A DNA stretch of 64,000 nucleotides, taken from CAXXOK01 sp035353615 (lineage in GTDB: Bacteria; Bacillota; Clostridia; Christensenellales; Aristaeellaceae). Under the pieces are notes generated by a model, which saw nothing but the letters and a program-made list of their open reading frames with translations, searched no databases and was not told where the DNA came from. The translations under genes were made by a program, and so were the position numbers. The number at the start of each line of letters is the position of its first letter. Positions within the stretch are counted from its first letter, which is position 1. Where the stretch lies: NCBI GenBank assembly GCA_035353615.1, contig DAOPZY010000003.1, forward strand, positions 1 to 64,000, given 5' to 3'. Positions 33,054-43,008 of this stretch are shown piece after piece.

Positions 33054-35177
33054 ATGGATGGCAACGGCAGACGCAAGGACGACCAGCCCCGAATCCTCAA
33101 CCGGGAGCTGACATGGCTGCAATTCAACCACCGCGTTCAAATGGAAGGCGACAATTCCGACAATCCGCTGCTGGAGCGCGCCAAGTTTGTAGCCATCGTA
33201 ACCTCCAACCTGGATGAATTTTTGCAGGTGCGCTACCATCGCCTGCTGGAAGGCGCTCAGTCGCCGGACGCGGAGCAGCTCACGCCCTGCGGGCTTAGCG
33301 GCAGGGAGCTGTATCAGCGCGTCAACAAGGCCATTTTACGCCAGCAAAACCTGCAATACCAGCTATATGAGGGCATCCACAGCGAGCTGTACCATCAGGG
33401 CATACAGGCGTACCCCATTTTTATGCTTACGGACGCCATGCGCGCCCGTGTGAAGGAGATCTTCCTGAACGACCTGATGCCCAAGCTCAAGGCGGTTCCG
33501 TGGGGGGAGGAAATCGCTCCTACCTCGCAAAAGAAGCTGCATCTGATGATCCGTCTGCGTTCCAAAATCGGAAAAGCCGTCCGTTACGTTACGCTTTCGC
33601 TGCCCAGCTCCCCCAGAATTTACGACCTGCCCTGCGCCGAGGACCTCCGCTGCTACATCCGTCAGGAGGATCTGGTGCGGCTGTTCCTCCCCGTGCTTTT
33701 CCCGGAGGACCTGACGGAGGAAGCCTCCGTGTTTCGCCTGCTTCGCAATCAGGATTTTCCGCTGGACGAGCGGGAGGACGTGGCGACCGCCGTCAAGGAT
33801 ATGCTCCTCAAACGCCGCGCCGGGGACGTGATGCGCCTGGAGGTGGAGGAGCGGATGAGCGCCGAGCTGCTTTCCATGCTCATGAAGCGTTTCAACGTGT
33901 CCTCCGAGCGCCGTTATCGGGCGACCGGGCCGCTGGACCTGTGCAAACTGCTGCTGTCGGTATACGGGCAGTTTGACCGTCCGGAGCTGAAATACCCGCG
34001 CGGCGAGGCGCTGGTGGTGCCCGCGCTGGCCGGGCCGGATGTGTTTGAGCAGATCGCGCGGCAGGATTGGCTTTTGTACCATCCCTACCACAGTTTCGAG
34101 CCGCTGTTGAACCTGCTCAACCGGGCCGCGGCCGATCCGGACGTGACCAGCGTGAAGATGACGCTCTACCGCGTGGGCAGCAACAGCCCCGTTGTGCGCG
34201 CGCTGTTGAAAGCCGCGGAAAACGGCAAGCAGGTCGTGGTGCTGTTTGAATCCCGCGCCCGTTTTGACGAGGAAAATAACCTGTCGCAGGGCGATCGCCT
34301 GCGGCGAGCGGGCTGCATGGTCAATTTCGGCTTGCCCGGGTACAAAACCCACAGCAAAACCCTCCTGATTACCCGCATGGAGGGCGGTCAGCTGCGGCGT
34401 TACCTGCATTTGGGCACCGGCAACTACCACGACGGCACCGCCAAGCTTTACACCGATATGGGCCTGTTCACGGCCGATCCGGCCCTCGGCGAGGATGCGG
34501 CGCGTTTCTTTTACGGGCTGGAAGGCAACAGCACGGTTTTCAGCACGTCGACGCTGGCTAAAGCCCCCGATCAGTTAAAGCCCAGGCTGCTGGCCCTGAT
34601 CGCCCGGGAGCGGGAGCACGCGCTGAGCGGCCGCCCCTCCGGCATCGTCGCCAAAATGAACTCCCTGCTGGACACGCAGGTCATCGAGGCGCTGTACGAG
34701 GCCAGCGGCGCGGGCGTGCCGATTGACCTGATCGTGCGCGGCATCTGTACGCTGATCCCGGGGGTGGAGGGCATGAGCGAGAACATCCGCGTGCTTTCCA
34801 TTGTCGGGCGGCATTTGGAGCATGCGCGCGCGTTCCGGTTTGAAAACGGCGGCTCCCCGGAGGTGTATCTGTCCTCGGCGGATTGGATGCCCCGCAATTT
34901 GCAAAAGCGTGTGGAGCTGATGTTCCCCGTGCAGGACGCGGCCTGCCGCCGCGCGGTGGAGAACATCCTGAGCCTGCAACTGGACGATAATCAGAAAAGC
35001 TGGCAGATGCAGCCGGACGGCACCTATACCCGGAAAGCGGCGGAGGGCGTCGGCCCCGTAAACGCGCAGGAGCTTTTGTACCGGGAACTGGATGACATTT
35101 TTTCCCGGGGCTGGCAGGCGGACCGCCTAACCGCGGATTGGCTGGAACAGCCCGTCAGAAAGGTGGAAAAGGCATGA
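33054..35177 (+). CDS. ppk1: Polyphosphate kinase 1
   Basis: 707 residues, normal length. Polymerises the ATP gamma-phosphate into polyphosphate reversibly through a phospho-histidine. N-terminal NRELTWLQFNHRV, MTLYRVGSNSPVV, the catalytic His in GYKTHSKTLL, LGTGNYHDGTAKLYTDMGL and the C-terminal SSADWMPRNLQKRVE motif are all present. The ribosome binding site at ATG 33054 is weak (GGGGG 12 bases upstream). The stop overlaps the next ATG. Why ppk1 heads a cysteine/tRNA operon is unclear. Confidence 0.97.
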   Translation: MDGNGRRKDDQPRILNRELTWLQFNHRVQMEGDNSDNPLLERAKFVAIVTSNLDEFLQVRYHRLLEGAQSPDAEQLTPCGLSGRELYQRVNKAILRQQNLQYQLYEGIHSELYHQGIQAYPIFMLTDAMRARVKEIFLNDLMPKLKAVPWGEEIAPTSQKKLHLMIRLRSKIGKAVRYVTLSLPSSPRIYDLPCAEDLRCYIRQEDLVRLFLPVLFPEDLTEEASVFRLLRNQDFPLDEREDVATAVKDMLLKRRAGDVMRLEVEERMSAELLSMLMKRFNVSSERRYRATGPLDLCKLLLSVYGQFDRPELKYPRGEALVVPALAGPDVFEQIARQDWLLYHPYHSFEPLLNLLNRAAADPDVTSVKMTLYRVGSNSPVVRALLKAAENGKQVVVLFESRARFDEENNLSQGDRLRRAGCMVNFGLPGYKTHSKTLLITRMEGGQLRRYLHLGTGNYHDGTAKLYTDMGLFTADPALGEDAARFFYGLEGNSTVFSTSTLAKAPDQLKPRLLALIAREREHALSGRPSGIVAKMNSLLDTQVIEALYEASGAGVPIDLIVRGICTLIPGVEGMSENIRVLSIVGRHLEHARAFRFENGGSPEVYLSSADWMPRNLQKRVELMFPVQDAACRRAVENILSLQLDDNQKSWQMQPDGTYTRKAAEGVGPVNAQELLYRELDDIFSRGWQADRLTADWLEQPVRKVEKA

Positions 35178-35947
35178 ATTGGATGCAACGGCGCGCGCGC
35201 GCGCGGGAGGATGTCGCGGCGGTGCTGGCGCGCGACCCGGCGGCGAAAAGCCGGCTGGAGGTTCGGCTGTGCTACCCCGGCCTGTCGGCGCTCAAGGCTC
35301 ACCGCATCGCCAATACCCTTTATAAACACGGCCACAGCCTGCTCGCGCGCTGGCTCAGCCAGCGCTCCCGCCATCAAACCGGCATCGAAATCCATCCCGG
35401 CGCGGAAATCGGCCGCCGGGTGTTTATTGACCACGGCGACGGGGTTGTGATTGGCGAAACCACGATCATTGGCGACGATGTGACCATCTATCAGGGCGTA
35501 ACCTTAGGCGGCACCGGCAAAGACGTTGGCAAGCGCCACCCCACCATCGGCAACGGCGTCACCATCGGCGCGGGCGCCAAGGTGCTCGGCCCTATCCATA
35601 TCGGCGATCACAGCAAGATTGGCGCGGGCGCGATCGTGCTCAGGGACGTACCCCCCAACTGCACCGTGGTTGGCAATCCGGGCCGCGTGGTGCGGAAAAA
35701 AACCGCGATGGACGATGTGGATCTGGATCAGGTGAACCTGCCCGACCCGATGCTGGACCGGATGGAATCGCTTTACACGCGCCTCGCGCATTTGGAGCGC
35801 TGCCTCGCGCGGCACGCGGAGCGGCTTGGCTGCTCGCCGGATAACGCAACGGTTGCCAACGCTTCCGACGAGGTTGGACGATGTTCCGGCAACTGCGCCA
35901 CCTGCCCGGATGCCATGCCACCCGAAAAGGAGGAAACGCTATGCTGA
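35174..35947 (+). CDS. cysE: Serine O-acetyltransferase with Cys-rich tail
   Basis: 257 residues from ATG 35174. Acetylates serine for cysteine synthesis. Short N-terminal helical part, then the left-handed beta-helix of hexapeptide repeats with HPGAEIGRRVFIDHGDGVVIGE and QGVTLGGTGK. The family usually ends soon after VVGNPGRVVRKK; here about 80 more residues follow, ending in CSGNCATCP and a C-terminal Cys. Overlaps ppk1 and cysS by a few bases, so translation is coupled. Confidence 0.95.
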   Translation: MNWMQRRARAREDVAAVLARDPAAKSRLEVRLCYPGLSALKAHRIANTLYKHGHSLLARWLSQRSRHQTGIEIHPGAEIGRRVFIDHGDGVVIGETTIIGDDVTIYQGVTLGGTGKDVGKRHPTIGNGVTIGAGAKVLGPIHIGDHSKIGAGAIVLRDVPPNCTVVGNPGRVVRKKTAMDDVDLDQVNLPDPMLDRMESLYTRLAHLERCLARHAERLGCSPDNATVANASDEVGRCSGNCATCPDAMPPEKEETLC

Positions 35948-37338
35948 TTTACAACAGCCAAACCCGAATAAAGGAAGAATTTGTGCCCATCGAGCCGGGG
36001 AAAGCCAAGATTTACGCCTGCGGCCCGACGGTTTATAACTATTTCCACATCGGCAACGCGCGCCCGTTCATTGTTTTTGACGTGCTGCGCCGTTATCTGG
36101 AATCCCGCGGGTATGAAGTGACCTTTGTGCAAAATTTTACCGATATCGACGATAAAATGATCCGCCGCGCCAACGAGGAAGGCATCACCGTGCGTGAGCT
36201 GGCGGACCGCTTCATCGCGGAATACTATACCGACGCGCGTGCGCTGGGCATCCATCCGGCCACGGTGCACCCGCTGGCCACCGAGCACATGCCGCAGATT
36301 ATCGCGCTGATCGGCCGCCTGATGGATCGCGGCCTCGCCTATGCCGTGGACGGCGATGTGTACTACCGCGTGAAGGCCTTCCCCCCGTACGGCAGCCTGT
36401 GCGGCCAAAATCTGGAGGATTTGGAAAGCGGGGCGCGCGTCAGCGCCGACGAGCGCAAGGAAGATCCGCTCGATTTTGCCCTGTGGAAAGCGCAGAAACC
36501 CGGCGAACCCGCGTGGGAAAGCCCGTGGGGCATGGGCCGACCCGGCTGGCACATTGAGTGCTCCGCCATGAGCATGACCTATCTGGGCGAAACGTTCGAC
36601 ATCCATTGCGGCGGCAAGGATTTGCTCTTTCCGCACCACGAAAACGAGATTGCCCAAAGCGAGGGCGCAACCGGAAAGCCCTACGTGCATTATTGGATGC
36701 ACAATGGCTTTCTGAACATCGACAATGAAAAAATGAGCAAATCCAAGGGCAATTTTTTTACCGTGCGCGATATCGGCAAGGAGTTTGATCTGGAAGCGGT
36801 GCGCATGTTTATGCTCTCGGCGCATTACCGCAGCCCCATCAACTTCAGCCGGGAGCTGATCGCTCAGGCCGCGAGCAGTCTGGAACGCCTGTACGGCGCG
36901 CGCGACCAGCTCGCGTTTCTGGAAACCGGCGCGGAGGATCGGGAACCTGATGAGGCGGAGCGCGCCTTTATAGCCGAGGCCGACCGCGCGCACGAAAAAT
37001 TCAACGCCGCCATGGAGGACGACCTGAACACCGCGGACGCGCTGGGCGCGCTGTTTGAGCTGGTGCGGGAGGTTTTCAAACTTCCGCAAACCGGCGTGAG
37101 CCGTCAGGCTATCGCCTACGGCAAGGCCAAAATGCTGGTCATGACCGGCGTGCTGGGCCTGCTGATGAAGCAAACCGACGACGTAAGCCCGGAGGTGCAA
37201 GCGATGGTGGAAGAACGCGCGCTGGCCCGGCAAAACAAGAACTGGAAACGGAGCGACGAGCTGCGCGACCAGATCAAGGCGGCTGGCTATATTCTGGAAG
37301 ATACCCCCGCGGGGCAGAAAGTCCGTAAAAACCTGTGA
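35941..37338 (+). CDS. cysS: Cysteinyl-tRNA synthetase
   Basis: 465 residues, family length, from ATG 35941 (AAAAGGAGG upstream). Class I synthetase: zinc-site YACGPT, HIGN in YFHIGNARPF, GRPGWHIECSAMS, HHENEIAQSEG and KMSKS in NEKMSKSKGN. Charges tRNA-Cys; the cysE-cysS pairing is common in Firmicutes and joins cysteine supply with use. Confidence 0.98.
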   Translation: MLIYNSQTRIKEEFVPIEPGKAKIYACGPTVYNYFHIGNARPFIVFDVLRRYLESRGYEVTFVQNFTDIDDKMIRRANEEGITVRELADRFIAEYYTDARALGIHPATVHPLATEHMPQIIALIGRLMDRGLAYAVDGDVYYRVKAFPPYGSLCGQNLEDLESGARVSADERKEDPLDFALWKAQKPGEPAWESPWGMGRPGWHIECSAMSMTYLGETFDIHCGGKDLLFPHHENEIAQSEGATGKPYVHYWMHNGFLNIDNEKMSKSKGNFFTVRDIGKEFDLEAVRMFMLSAHYRSPINFSRELIAQAASSLERLYGARDQLAFLETGAEDREPDEAERAFIAEADRAHEKFNAAMEDDLNTADALGALFELVREVFKLPQTGVSRQAIAYGKAKMLVMTGVLGLLMKQTDDVSPEVQAMVEERALARQNKNWKRSDELRDQIKAAGYILEDTPAGQKVRKNL

Positions 37339-37718
37339 CCGCCCGCCGCACAACCGCGCTTGCGGGGGTCTGCGCAATGCTGGCCCTCGCGGCGGGGTTA
37401 TGGCTGATCGGGCTGCACTGGCAGACGGCAGCGTTTTCCACACGGCTGAGCGTGCCGGTGCAATGGAAGCGGCGCGCGGTTGTGGCAGCCGATCCCTTTC
37501 CGCATGGCACTGTGAACGTAAACACCGCCGATCTTCAAACGCTGGACACCCTTGCGGGCGTCGGCCCGGTAACCGCACAGGCAATTGTGGATGAGCGCGA
37601 GCAGAATGGCCCGTTTGATTACCCGCAGGATTTGCTGCTGGTGAAAGGGATCGGGGAAAAGACGCTGGCGCGTTTTTACAATCAGCTGGATTTTTCTGCC
37701 GAGGAGGCTACGCGGTAG
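37335..37718 (+). CDS. ComEA-like helix-hairpin-helix protein
   Basis: 127 residues; the GTG start overlaps the cysS stop. N-terminal membrane helix about 8-27, a short linker, then a helix-hairpin-helix domain about 58-125: VNVNTADLQTLDTLAGVGPVTAQAIVDER and LLLVKGIGEKTLARF. ComEA binds incoming DNA in competence; this one lacks the long N-terminal part of B. subtilis ComEA and no comEB or comEC is here, so a general DNA-binding role is possible. Confidence 0.82.
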   Translation: MTARRTTALAGVCAMLALAAGLWLIGLHWQTAAFSTRLSVPVQWKRRAVVAADPFPHGTVNVNTADLQTLDTLAGVGPVTAQAIVDEREQNGPFDYPQDLLLVKGIGEKTLARFYNQLDFSAEEATR

Positions 37719-38032
37719 CAGGGCCGGTAAGCCCCGCAAAGTGATGCGACCTCCCTTCTAGCCCGCTTGCGCGGACATCCCGCGCCATGGAGCTTTTCAA
37801 ACCTGCGGCCGCGCCGCCGGGACATCGCCGATAGCGCGCATCCGCTTTCGGGCGTTTGGAAACGCCAACCTATCGGGGCGGCAAATCCAACCCCAACCGT
37901 CAGGGCGGCGTGTCCGGCCCCGTCGGCGCCTGTCGCGTTCGGGGCAAACCGACGCGGCCATCCGCACCCCAGCCCGCGCTGTTTCGCGGGCCGCATCCCG
38001 TCGGCGCCGCCGACACTTAGGAGGAACATTCC
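37719..38032. other. Gene-free GC-rich gap
   Basis: 314 bp without a convincing frame. It has one perfect stem GCCCGCG-CTGTTT-CGCGGGC (37972-37991) and the short direct repeat CCGTCGGCGCC near 37920 and 38000. No consensus promoter found. Confidence 0.5.
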
Positions 38033-38659
38033 ATGTACCAACGGTTTGTCAAGCGCGCGCTGGATATTGTGCTGTCCGCTGTGGGCCTGATTGTGTTAAG
38101 CCCCGTGCTGCTGGCAACCGCGCTTTGGATCAAGCTGGACTCTCCGGGGCCGGTTTTGTTTCGGCAACGGCGCGTCGGCAAGGACAAGGTGCTTTTTAAC
38201 ATCCTCAAGTTCCGCACCATGCGCACCGATACGCCCCACGACGTGCCCACCCATCAGCTGAGCCATTCGCAAAGCTACATCACCCGCAGCGGCCGTTTTT
38301 TGCGCCGCACCAGCATTGATGAATTGCCTCAGCTCTTTAACATTCTCATGGGAAAAATGTCGCTGATTGGGCCCCGGCCAGCGCTGTGGAATCAGGATGA
38401 TCTGATCGCGTGGCGCGACCTTTACGGCGCAAACGCCGTGTTGCCGGGCCTGAGCGGTTGGGCGCAGGTGAATGGCCGCGATGAGCTGGCGATTGACAAA
38501 AAAGCCCTTCGCGACGGGGAATACGCCCAAAACGTGTGTTTTTTGCTGGATGTGAAATGCGTGGCGCTCACCTTTATCAAGGTGTTTAACCGCGAGGGCA
38601 TTGCCGAGGGCAAGGAAGGCAAGCATTACACCGCGAAAAAAACGGAGGGGGAACCATGA
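38033..38659 (+). CDS. Initiating sugar transferase (polyprenyl-phosphate phosphoglycosyltransferase)
   Basis: 208 residues. One N-terminal helix (about 12-32), then the catalytic domain: KFRTMRTD, RRTSIDELPQLFNILMGKMSLIGPRP and GLSGWAQVNGRDELA, the hallmarks of the small PglC/WcaJ-core family. It puts the first sugar phosphate on undecaprenyl phosphate. First gene of a seven-gene glycan operon; AGGAGG lies just upstream. Confidence 0.94.
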   Translation: MYQRFVKRALDIVLSAVGLIVLSPVLLATALWIKLDSPGPVLFRQRRVGKDKVLFNILKFRTMRTDTPHDVPTHQLSHSQSYITRSGRFLRRTSIDELPQLFNILMGKMSLIGPRPALWNQDDLIAWRDLYGANAVLPGLSGWAQVNGRDELAIDKKALRDGEYAQNVCFLLDVKCVALTFIKVFNREGIAEGKEGKHYTAKKTEGEP

Positions 38660-39510
38660 AACGGATCCTGATCGCGGGCGCCGGCAGCTATCTGGGCGAG
38701 CGGATCGCCGCGTGGCTGAATGCCACGCCGGAACGTTTTCAAACCGTTACGCTGGATATGCGCGACCCGGCCTGGTCCGCGTCCGATTTTTCCGGCTTCG
38801 ACGCGGTTGTGATGGTCGCGGGGATCGCGCACCGAAAGGAAACGCCCGAAAACGCCGCGCTCTACACGGCCGTCAACTGCCGCCTCGCGGTGGAAACAGC
38901 CGCCAAAGCCAAGGCGGCGGGCGTTTTGCAGTTTGTGTTCTTCAGCACTATGAGCGTTTACGGACTCACGGTCGGGCGCATCCACGCGGATACCCCCGCC
39001 GCCCCCAACACGCTGTACGGGCAAAGCAAGCTTTCCGCCGAGCAGGCCCTTGCCGCCATGGCGGACGAGCATTTCCACCTAGCAGTGTTGCGCCCGCCGA
39101 TGATTTACGGCCACGGCTGCAAGGGCAATTACCCCCGGCTTTCGGCGCTGGTGCAAAAACTGCCGGCGTTTCCGCGCGTGCCCAACGAGCGCAGCATGCT
39201 TTACATCGACTGTCTGTGCCAGTTCATGGCCCGTTTGCTGGAAAGCGGCGAGGGCGGGCTGTACTTCCCCCAAAACGAGGCGTTTGTTTCCACCGATTCG
39301 CTGGTGCGCCAGATTGCGCTGGCCCACGGAAAACGGCTCTGGCAACCGCGCGGGCTGGGCTGGCTGCTGGCTGGGCTGGCCAAACGCGGCGGGGCGGTCG
39401 GCAAGGTTTTTGGCACGCTGACGTACGATCAGGCAATGAGTCAGGCTTTGCGCGAGGATGCCCAACCGGCGTTTGAGGCAACCGTGCGCGCGGCGGAGGG
39501 TTGCCTATGA
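38656..39510 (+). CDS. NAD-dependent epimerase/dehydratase (SDR)
   Basis: 284 residues; the ATG overlaps the preceding stop. Rossmann GAGSYLGERIA (8-18), STMSVYG and YGQSKLSAEQ (YxxxK): an extended SDR. Similar proteins beside PglC-type transferases act as UDP-sugar 4-epimerases or ketoreductases. Exact sugar unknown; it probably prepares the first sugar of the repeat unit. Confidence 0.85.
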   Translation: MKRILIAGAGSYLGERIAAWLNATPERFQTVTLDMRDPAWSASDFSGFDAVVMVAGIAHRKETPENAALYTAVNCRLAVETAAKAKAAGVLQFVFFSTMSVYGLTVGRIHADTPAAPNTLYGQSKLSAEQALAAMADEHFHLAVLRPPMIYGHGCKGNYPRLSALVQKLPAFPRVPNERSMLYIDCLCQFMARLLESGEGGLYFPQNEAFVSTDSLVRQIALAHGKRLWQPRGLGWLLAGLAKRGGAVGKVFGTLTYDQAMSQALREDAQPAFEATVRAAEGCL

Positions 39511-40637
39511 CCCGGAAAGTGCTGTTTGTGGCCACTGTGTTGCGCGGGCATATTCTGGTTTTCCATCTGCCGTATATGCAGTGGTTCCAGTCGCAGGGGT
39601 ACGAGGTTCACTGCGCCGCCCGCAACGATACCGGCGAGCCTAGCCCTACCGTTCCGTTTTGCGACCGCTACATCGAAATCCCCTTTGAGCGTTCCCCGCT
39701 GAACCCGGGCAACCGCGCGGCCTACCGTCAGCTGAAAACGCTGATGGATACCGAAGGCTACGCGCTGGTGCACTGCCACACGCCGGTGGGCGGCATGCTG
39801 GCCCGCCTCGCGGCCCGCGCCAGCCGGAAGAAAGGCACGCGCGTGCTTTATACCGCGCACGGCTTTCACTTTTACTCGGGCGCGCCGGTCAAAAACTGGC
39901 TGTTGTACTACCCGGCCGAGCGTTACCTTTCGCGCGATACGGACCTGCTGATTACCATCAACCGGGAGGATTACGCCCGCGCCCAGCGTTTTCACGCGCG
40001 GCAAACGGCGCTTGTGAACGGCGTGGGGGTCGATCTGGCAAGGTTTCAAAGCCCGGTGGACCGTTCCGCCGTGCGCGACGCACTGGGCCTGAGCGACGCG
40101 GATTCGGTTGTGATTACCGTTGGGGAACATATTCCGCGCAAAAACCACGAAGCCTGCCTGCGCGCCGTCGCCGCGCTCAGAGGGGTTACGCTGCTGTTTT
40201 GCGGCGTGGGCGAATTAACCGGGGCGCTTCAGTCCCTGGCCGAGGAGCTGCATATAACCGACCGCGTCCGTTTTCTGGGCTTCCGGGCCGATGTGGCGGC
40301 GTTGCTTGCCGCAAGCGACGTGTTCCTGTTCCCCTCCTTTCAGGAAGGGTTGCCCGTATCGCTCATGGAGGCTATGGCGGCCGGCCTGCCCTGCGTGGTT
40401 TCCCGCGTGCGCGGAAATGAGGACCTGATTGAGCCGGAAGAAGGCGGCTACCTGTGCGCGCCGGAGGATATCGGCGCCCTGTCCGAAGCCCTGAACACGC
40501 TGTTGACCGATCCCCCGCTGCGCGAGGCAATGGGCGAGCGCAACCGCCGGGCCATCGAAGCCTACAGCCTGCCCGGGGTACGCCGGCAAATGGCGGCGCT
40601 TTATCAGGCGCAATTGACCGAAGGGAGCGTCCGCTGA
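39507..40637 (+). CDS. GT4-family glycosyltransferase
   Basis: 376 residues from ATG 39507, overlapping the preceding stop. GT-B fold: N-terminal VLFVATVLRGHILVFHLPYMQWF and VHCHTPVGG; C-terminal FPSFQEGLPVSLMEAMAAGLPCV holds the EX7E nucleotide-sugar site. Resembles CapM/EpsD-type enzymes of capsule synthesis. Donor and acceptor unknown. Confidence 0.9.
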   Translation: MTRKVLFVATVLRGHILVFHLPYMQWFQSQGYEVHCAARNDTGEPSPTVPFCDRYIEIPFERSPLNPGNRAAYRQLKTLMDTEGYALVHCHTPVGGMLARLAARASRKKGTRVLYTAHGFHFYSGAPVKNWLLYYPAERYLSRDTDLLITINREDYARAQRFHARQTALVNGVGVDLARFQSPVDRSAVRDALGLSDADSVVITVGEHIPRKNHEACLRAVAALRGVTLLFCGVGELTGALQSLAEELHITDRVRFLGFRADVAALLAASDVFLFPSFQEGLPVSLMEAMAAGLPCVVSRVRGNEDLIEPEEGGYLCAPEDIGALSEALNTLLTDPPLREAMGERNRRAIEAYSLPGVRRQMAALYQAQLTEGSVR

Positions 40638-41770
40638 TGCCCACCCTCCTGTTTGTGATGAAATACCCGCTCCACCGGCGGGACAACCTGCAAACCAAGT
40701 TTGACGGCCAACTGGCCGCCGCGCGCGCGTTGGGGTGGGACGCGTACTTCATCGGCTGGGACCCGCGCGGCATGTACCTGATCGGTAACGGCCGGCGGGA
40801 ACTGCTCCGGAAGAACCGTTTCGCTTCCCTGCGCGGCTATGACCACACGGTCATTTTTCCCGATCTGATGGCCGCCGTTCGTGTGGCGATCCGCCGCATA
40901 CCGGTGGATGTGCTGTATTTACGGTACATGCCCACGTTTGGCAACGCGCCGAGCGCGCTTCGTGAGCTAAAGGCCCGGGGCGGCCGGCTGGTGATGGAAT
41001 ACCCCACCTACCCAACCGCCGAGGAGAATCAACGCTTCTTCCTTCGCCGACAGGTGTTTCGCTACACCGACTGCGTGCTGGCCAAAATCAACCCGATGGT
41101 TGATCTGTACACGGTTATCGGGGAAGCCGTTGGCCGGGAGCTGAACGGTCGCCCGGCCATGAACATCCTCAACGGCGTTGACGTATCGGCGTTGCCCGCG
41201 CACGCCCCCAACCCGGGTGGCCCCATCCGGCTGCTGGCGCTGGCCAGCATGAGCGGCTGGCACGGGTATGACCGCATCCTTCAATCTCTCGCGGCCTATC
41301 AAGGCGACGCGGAGGTGCGGATTGATTTTGTGGGCGGCGACGGCGACGGTTCGCTGGCCGCGTGGGAAACGCTCGCGCAGTCGCTCGGGCTGGGCGGACG
41401 CGTCGCGTTTCACGGCCCGCTGTACGGCGAAGCGCTGGATTCCGTGATCGCGGGGTGCGATATCGGCGTTGGCAGCCTTGGCATGTACCGCTATGGCCTT
41501 GCCCAAGGCATGACCCTCAAGCTGCGGGAGTATATGGCGCGCGGGTTGCCCTTTGTTTCGGCGGTGGACGATCCTTCCCTGCCGGAGGAACCCGCCTTTG
41601 CCTTGCGCGTGCCCAACGATGATACCCCGATCGATATGGCGCAAGTGGTCGCATTTGCCAAAAACGCAAAGCTTGACGCGGACGCGCCGGCGCGCATGCG
41701 CGCCTACGCGCAGGCCCATATGTCCTGGCAGGGCATCCTTGGCAGCGTTTTGGAAAGGTTAAAACCATGA
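40637..41770 (+). CDS. Glycosyltransferase, GT4-like
   Basis: 377 residues from ATG 40637, behind AAGGGAG. GT-B type: a Rossmann-like N-terminus (LLFVMKYPLHRRDN), MEYPTYP, NGVDVSALP and a C-terminal acceptor-like IGVGSLGMYRYGLAQGMTLKLREYMARGLPFV. Starts one base inside the preceding stop, so part of the same operon. Linkage specificity cannot be read. Confidence 0.85.
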   Translation: MPTLLFVMKYPLHRRDNLQTKFDGQLAAARALGWDAYFIGWDPRGMYLIGNGRRELLRKNRFASLRGYDHTVIFPDLMAAVRVAIRRIPVDVLYLRYMPTFGNAPSALRELKARGGRLVMEYPTYPTAEENQRFFLRRQVFRYTDCVLAKINPMVDLYTVIGEAVGRELNGRPAMNILNGVDVSALPAHAPNPGGPIRLLALASMSGWHGYDRILQSLAAYQGDAEVRIDFVGGDGDGSLAAWETLAQSLGLGGRVAFHGPLYGEALDSVIAGCDIGVGSLGMYRYGLAQGMTLKLREYMARGLPFVSAVDDPSLPEEPAFALRVPNDDTPIDMAQVVAFAKNAKLDADAPARMRAYAQAHMSWQGILGSVLERLKP

Positions 41771-43008
41771 AAACAACCGTTGTCTATTTCAGCTCCTGCG
41801 GGCTGGACGGCGAGGGCAAGCCCGACCCTTTCTTTTTGCAGGAACTGCCGTGGCTGCTGTCGCACTTTGACCGTGTGGTGCTTTGCAGCTACTACGGCGT
41901 GGCGGATGTAACCGAGCCGCGCCCGGAGCGGATTTCTGTGCAACGGCCCGCGCTTGGGGAGCTTCGGGCCAAGCTTTCGGCGCCCTTTTCGCCCTTGTTC
42001 TGGCAGGAGCTGAAACACCTTTATCGGGAGGGTCGGCTGACCCCGGTGAACGCCGCCAAGCTGCTGCTGTTCACCTACCGGGGGCGGATGCTGGCCAACT
42101 GGGTATGCGCCGTTCTCCGCCCGGAGGAAACAGCCACCCTCTACTCCTTCTGGATGAGCTACGACGGGTTTGCGGCTGCGCTTTGCAAAAAACGCCGCCC
42201 CGCCCTGCGCGCCATCGCGCGCGCGCACCATTTTGACATCAACCGCGAAGCCAACCCCATGAATCCGTACCTGATGAAAACCTTCATCGGCGAGCAGTTG
42301 GACGCGATTTACCCCATCAGCCGCGACGCGGTGGAGCACCTGACCGCCTGCGCCTCAATCCCCGCGCAAAAGCTGCACGTGATCGCGCTGGGGTCCAAGG
42401 GCGACGAGGCCCGGGAGCGGTTCCCCGCGCCGTTTTATCAGGATGGCGTGTTACGCATCGTCAGTTGCGCGGCAGTGATTGAACGCAAGCAGATTCCGGT
42501 GCTGATTGACGCGCTGGCCCTGTGGCGGGGCGGCCGCGTGCGCTGGATGCACATCGGCGGCGGGCCGGACGAAAAAACCGTGCGGGCCTACGCCGCGCAA
42601 AAGCTTGGCGAGATGCACAACATTGAGTTTGAAATCACCGGCAGGGTCGATCAGGAACAGGTGCAGCACTATTACGCCGTGCAGCCCTTTGACGTGTTTG
42701 TGAACACCAGCCGCAGCGAGGGCGTGCCCGTATCGATCATGGAGGCGATGCACGCAGGCGTGCTGGTGGTGGCCCCCCGCATCAACGGCATCCCCGAAAT
42801 GGTGGACGAGCGCTTCGGCTGGCTGTACCCCCCGGAGGGCGGCGCATCGGCCGTGCTGGCAACGCTGGAAGCCGTAGCGGCCCTGCCGCGCGAAACGGCG
42901 GAAACTATGCGCGCCGCTTCCCAAGCGCGCTGGAATGAATACTGCCGCAGTGAAAAGCTGCTGGAAACCCTGTTCCCCAACGCGGCGAAAGGGGGAAACC
43001 GGGCGTGA
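41767..43008 (+). CDS. GT4-family glycosyltransferase
   Basis: 413 residues; the ATG overlaps the preceding stop. Ends in the GT4 pattern VNTSRSEGVPVSIMEAMHAGVLVV followed by a NGIPEMV loop, giving a full EX7E motif. The N-terminal part is divergent (FDRVVLCSYYGVAD). Third transferase of the glycan operon. Confidence 0.88.
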   Translation: MKTTVVYFSSCGLDGEGKPDPFFLQELPWLLSHFDRVVLCSYYGVADVTEPRPERISVQRPALGELRAKLSAPFSPLFWQELKHLYREGRLTPVNAAKLLLFTYRGRMLANWVCAVLRPEETATLYSFWMSYDGFAAALCKKRRPALRAIARAHHFDINREANPMNPYLMKTFIGEQLDAIYPISRDAVEHLTACASIPAQKLHVIALGSKGDEARERFPAPFYQDGVLRIVSCAAVIERKQIPVLIDALALWRGGRVRWMHIGGGPDEKTVRAYAAQKLGEMHNIEFEITGRVDQEQVQHYYAVQPFDVFVNTSRSEGVPVSIMEAMHAGVLVVAPRINGIPEMVDERFGWLYPPEGGASAVLATLEAVAALPRETAETMRAASQARWNEYCRSEKLLETLFPNAAKGGNRA

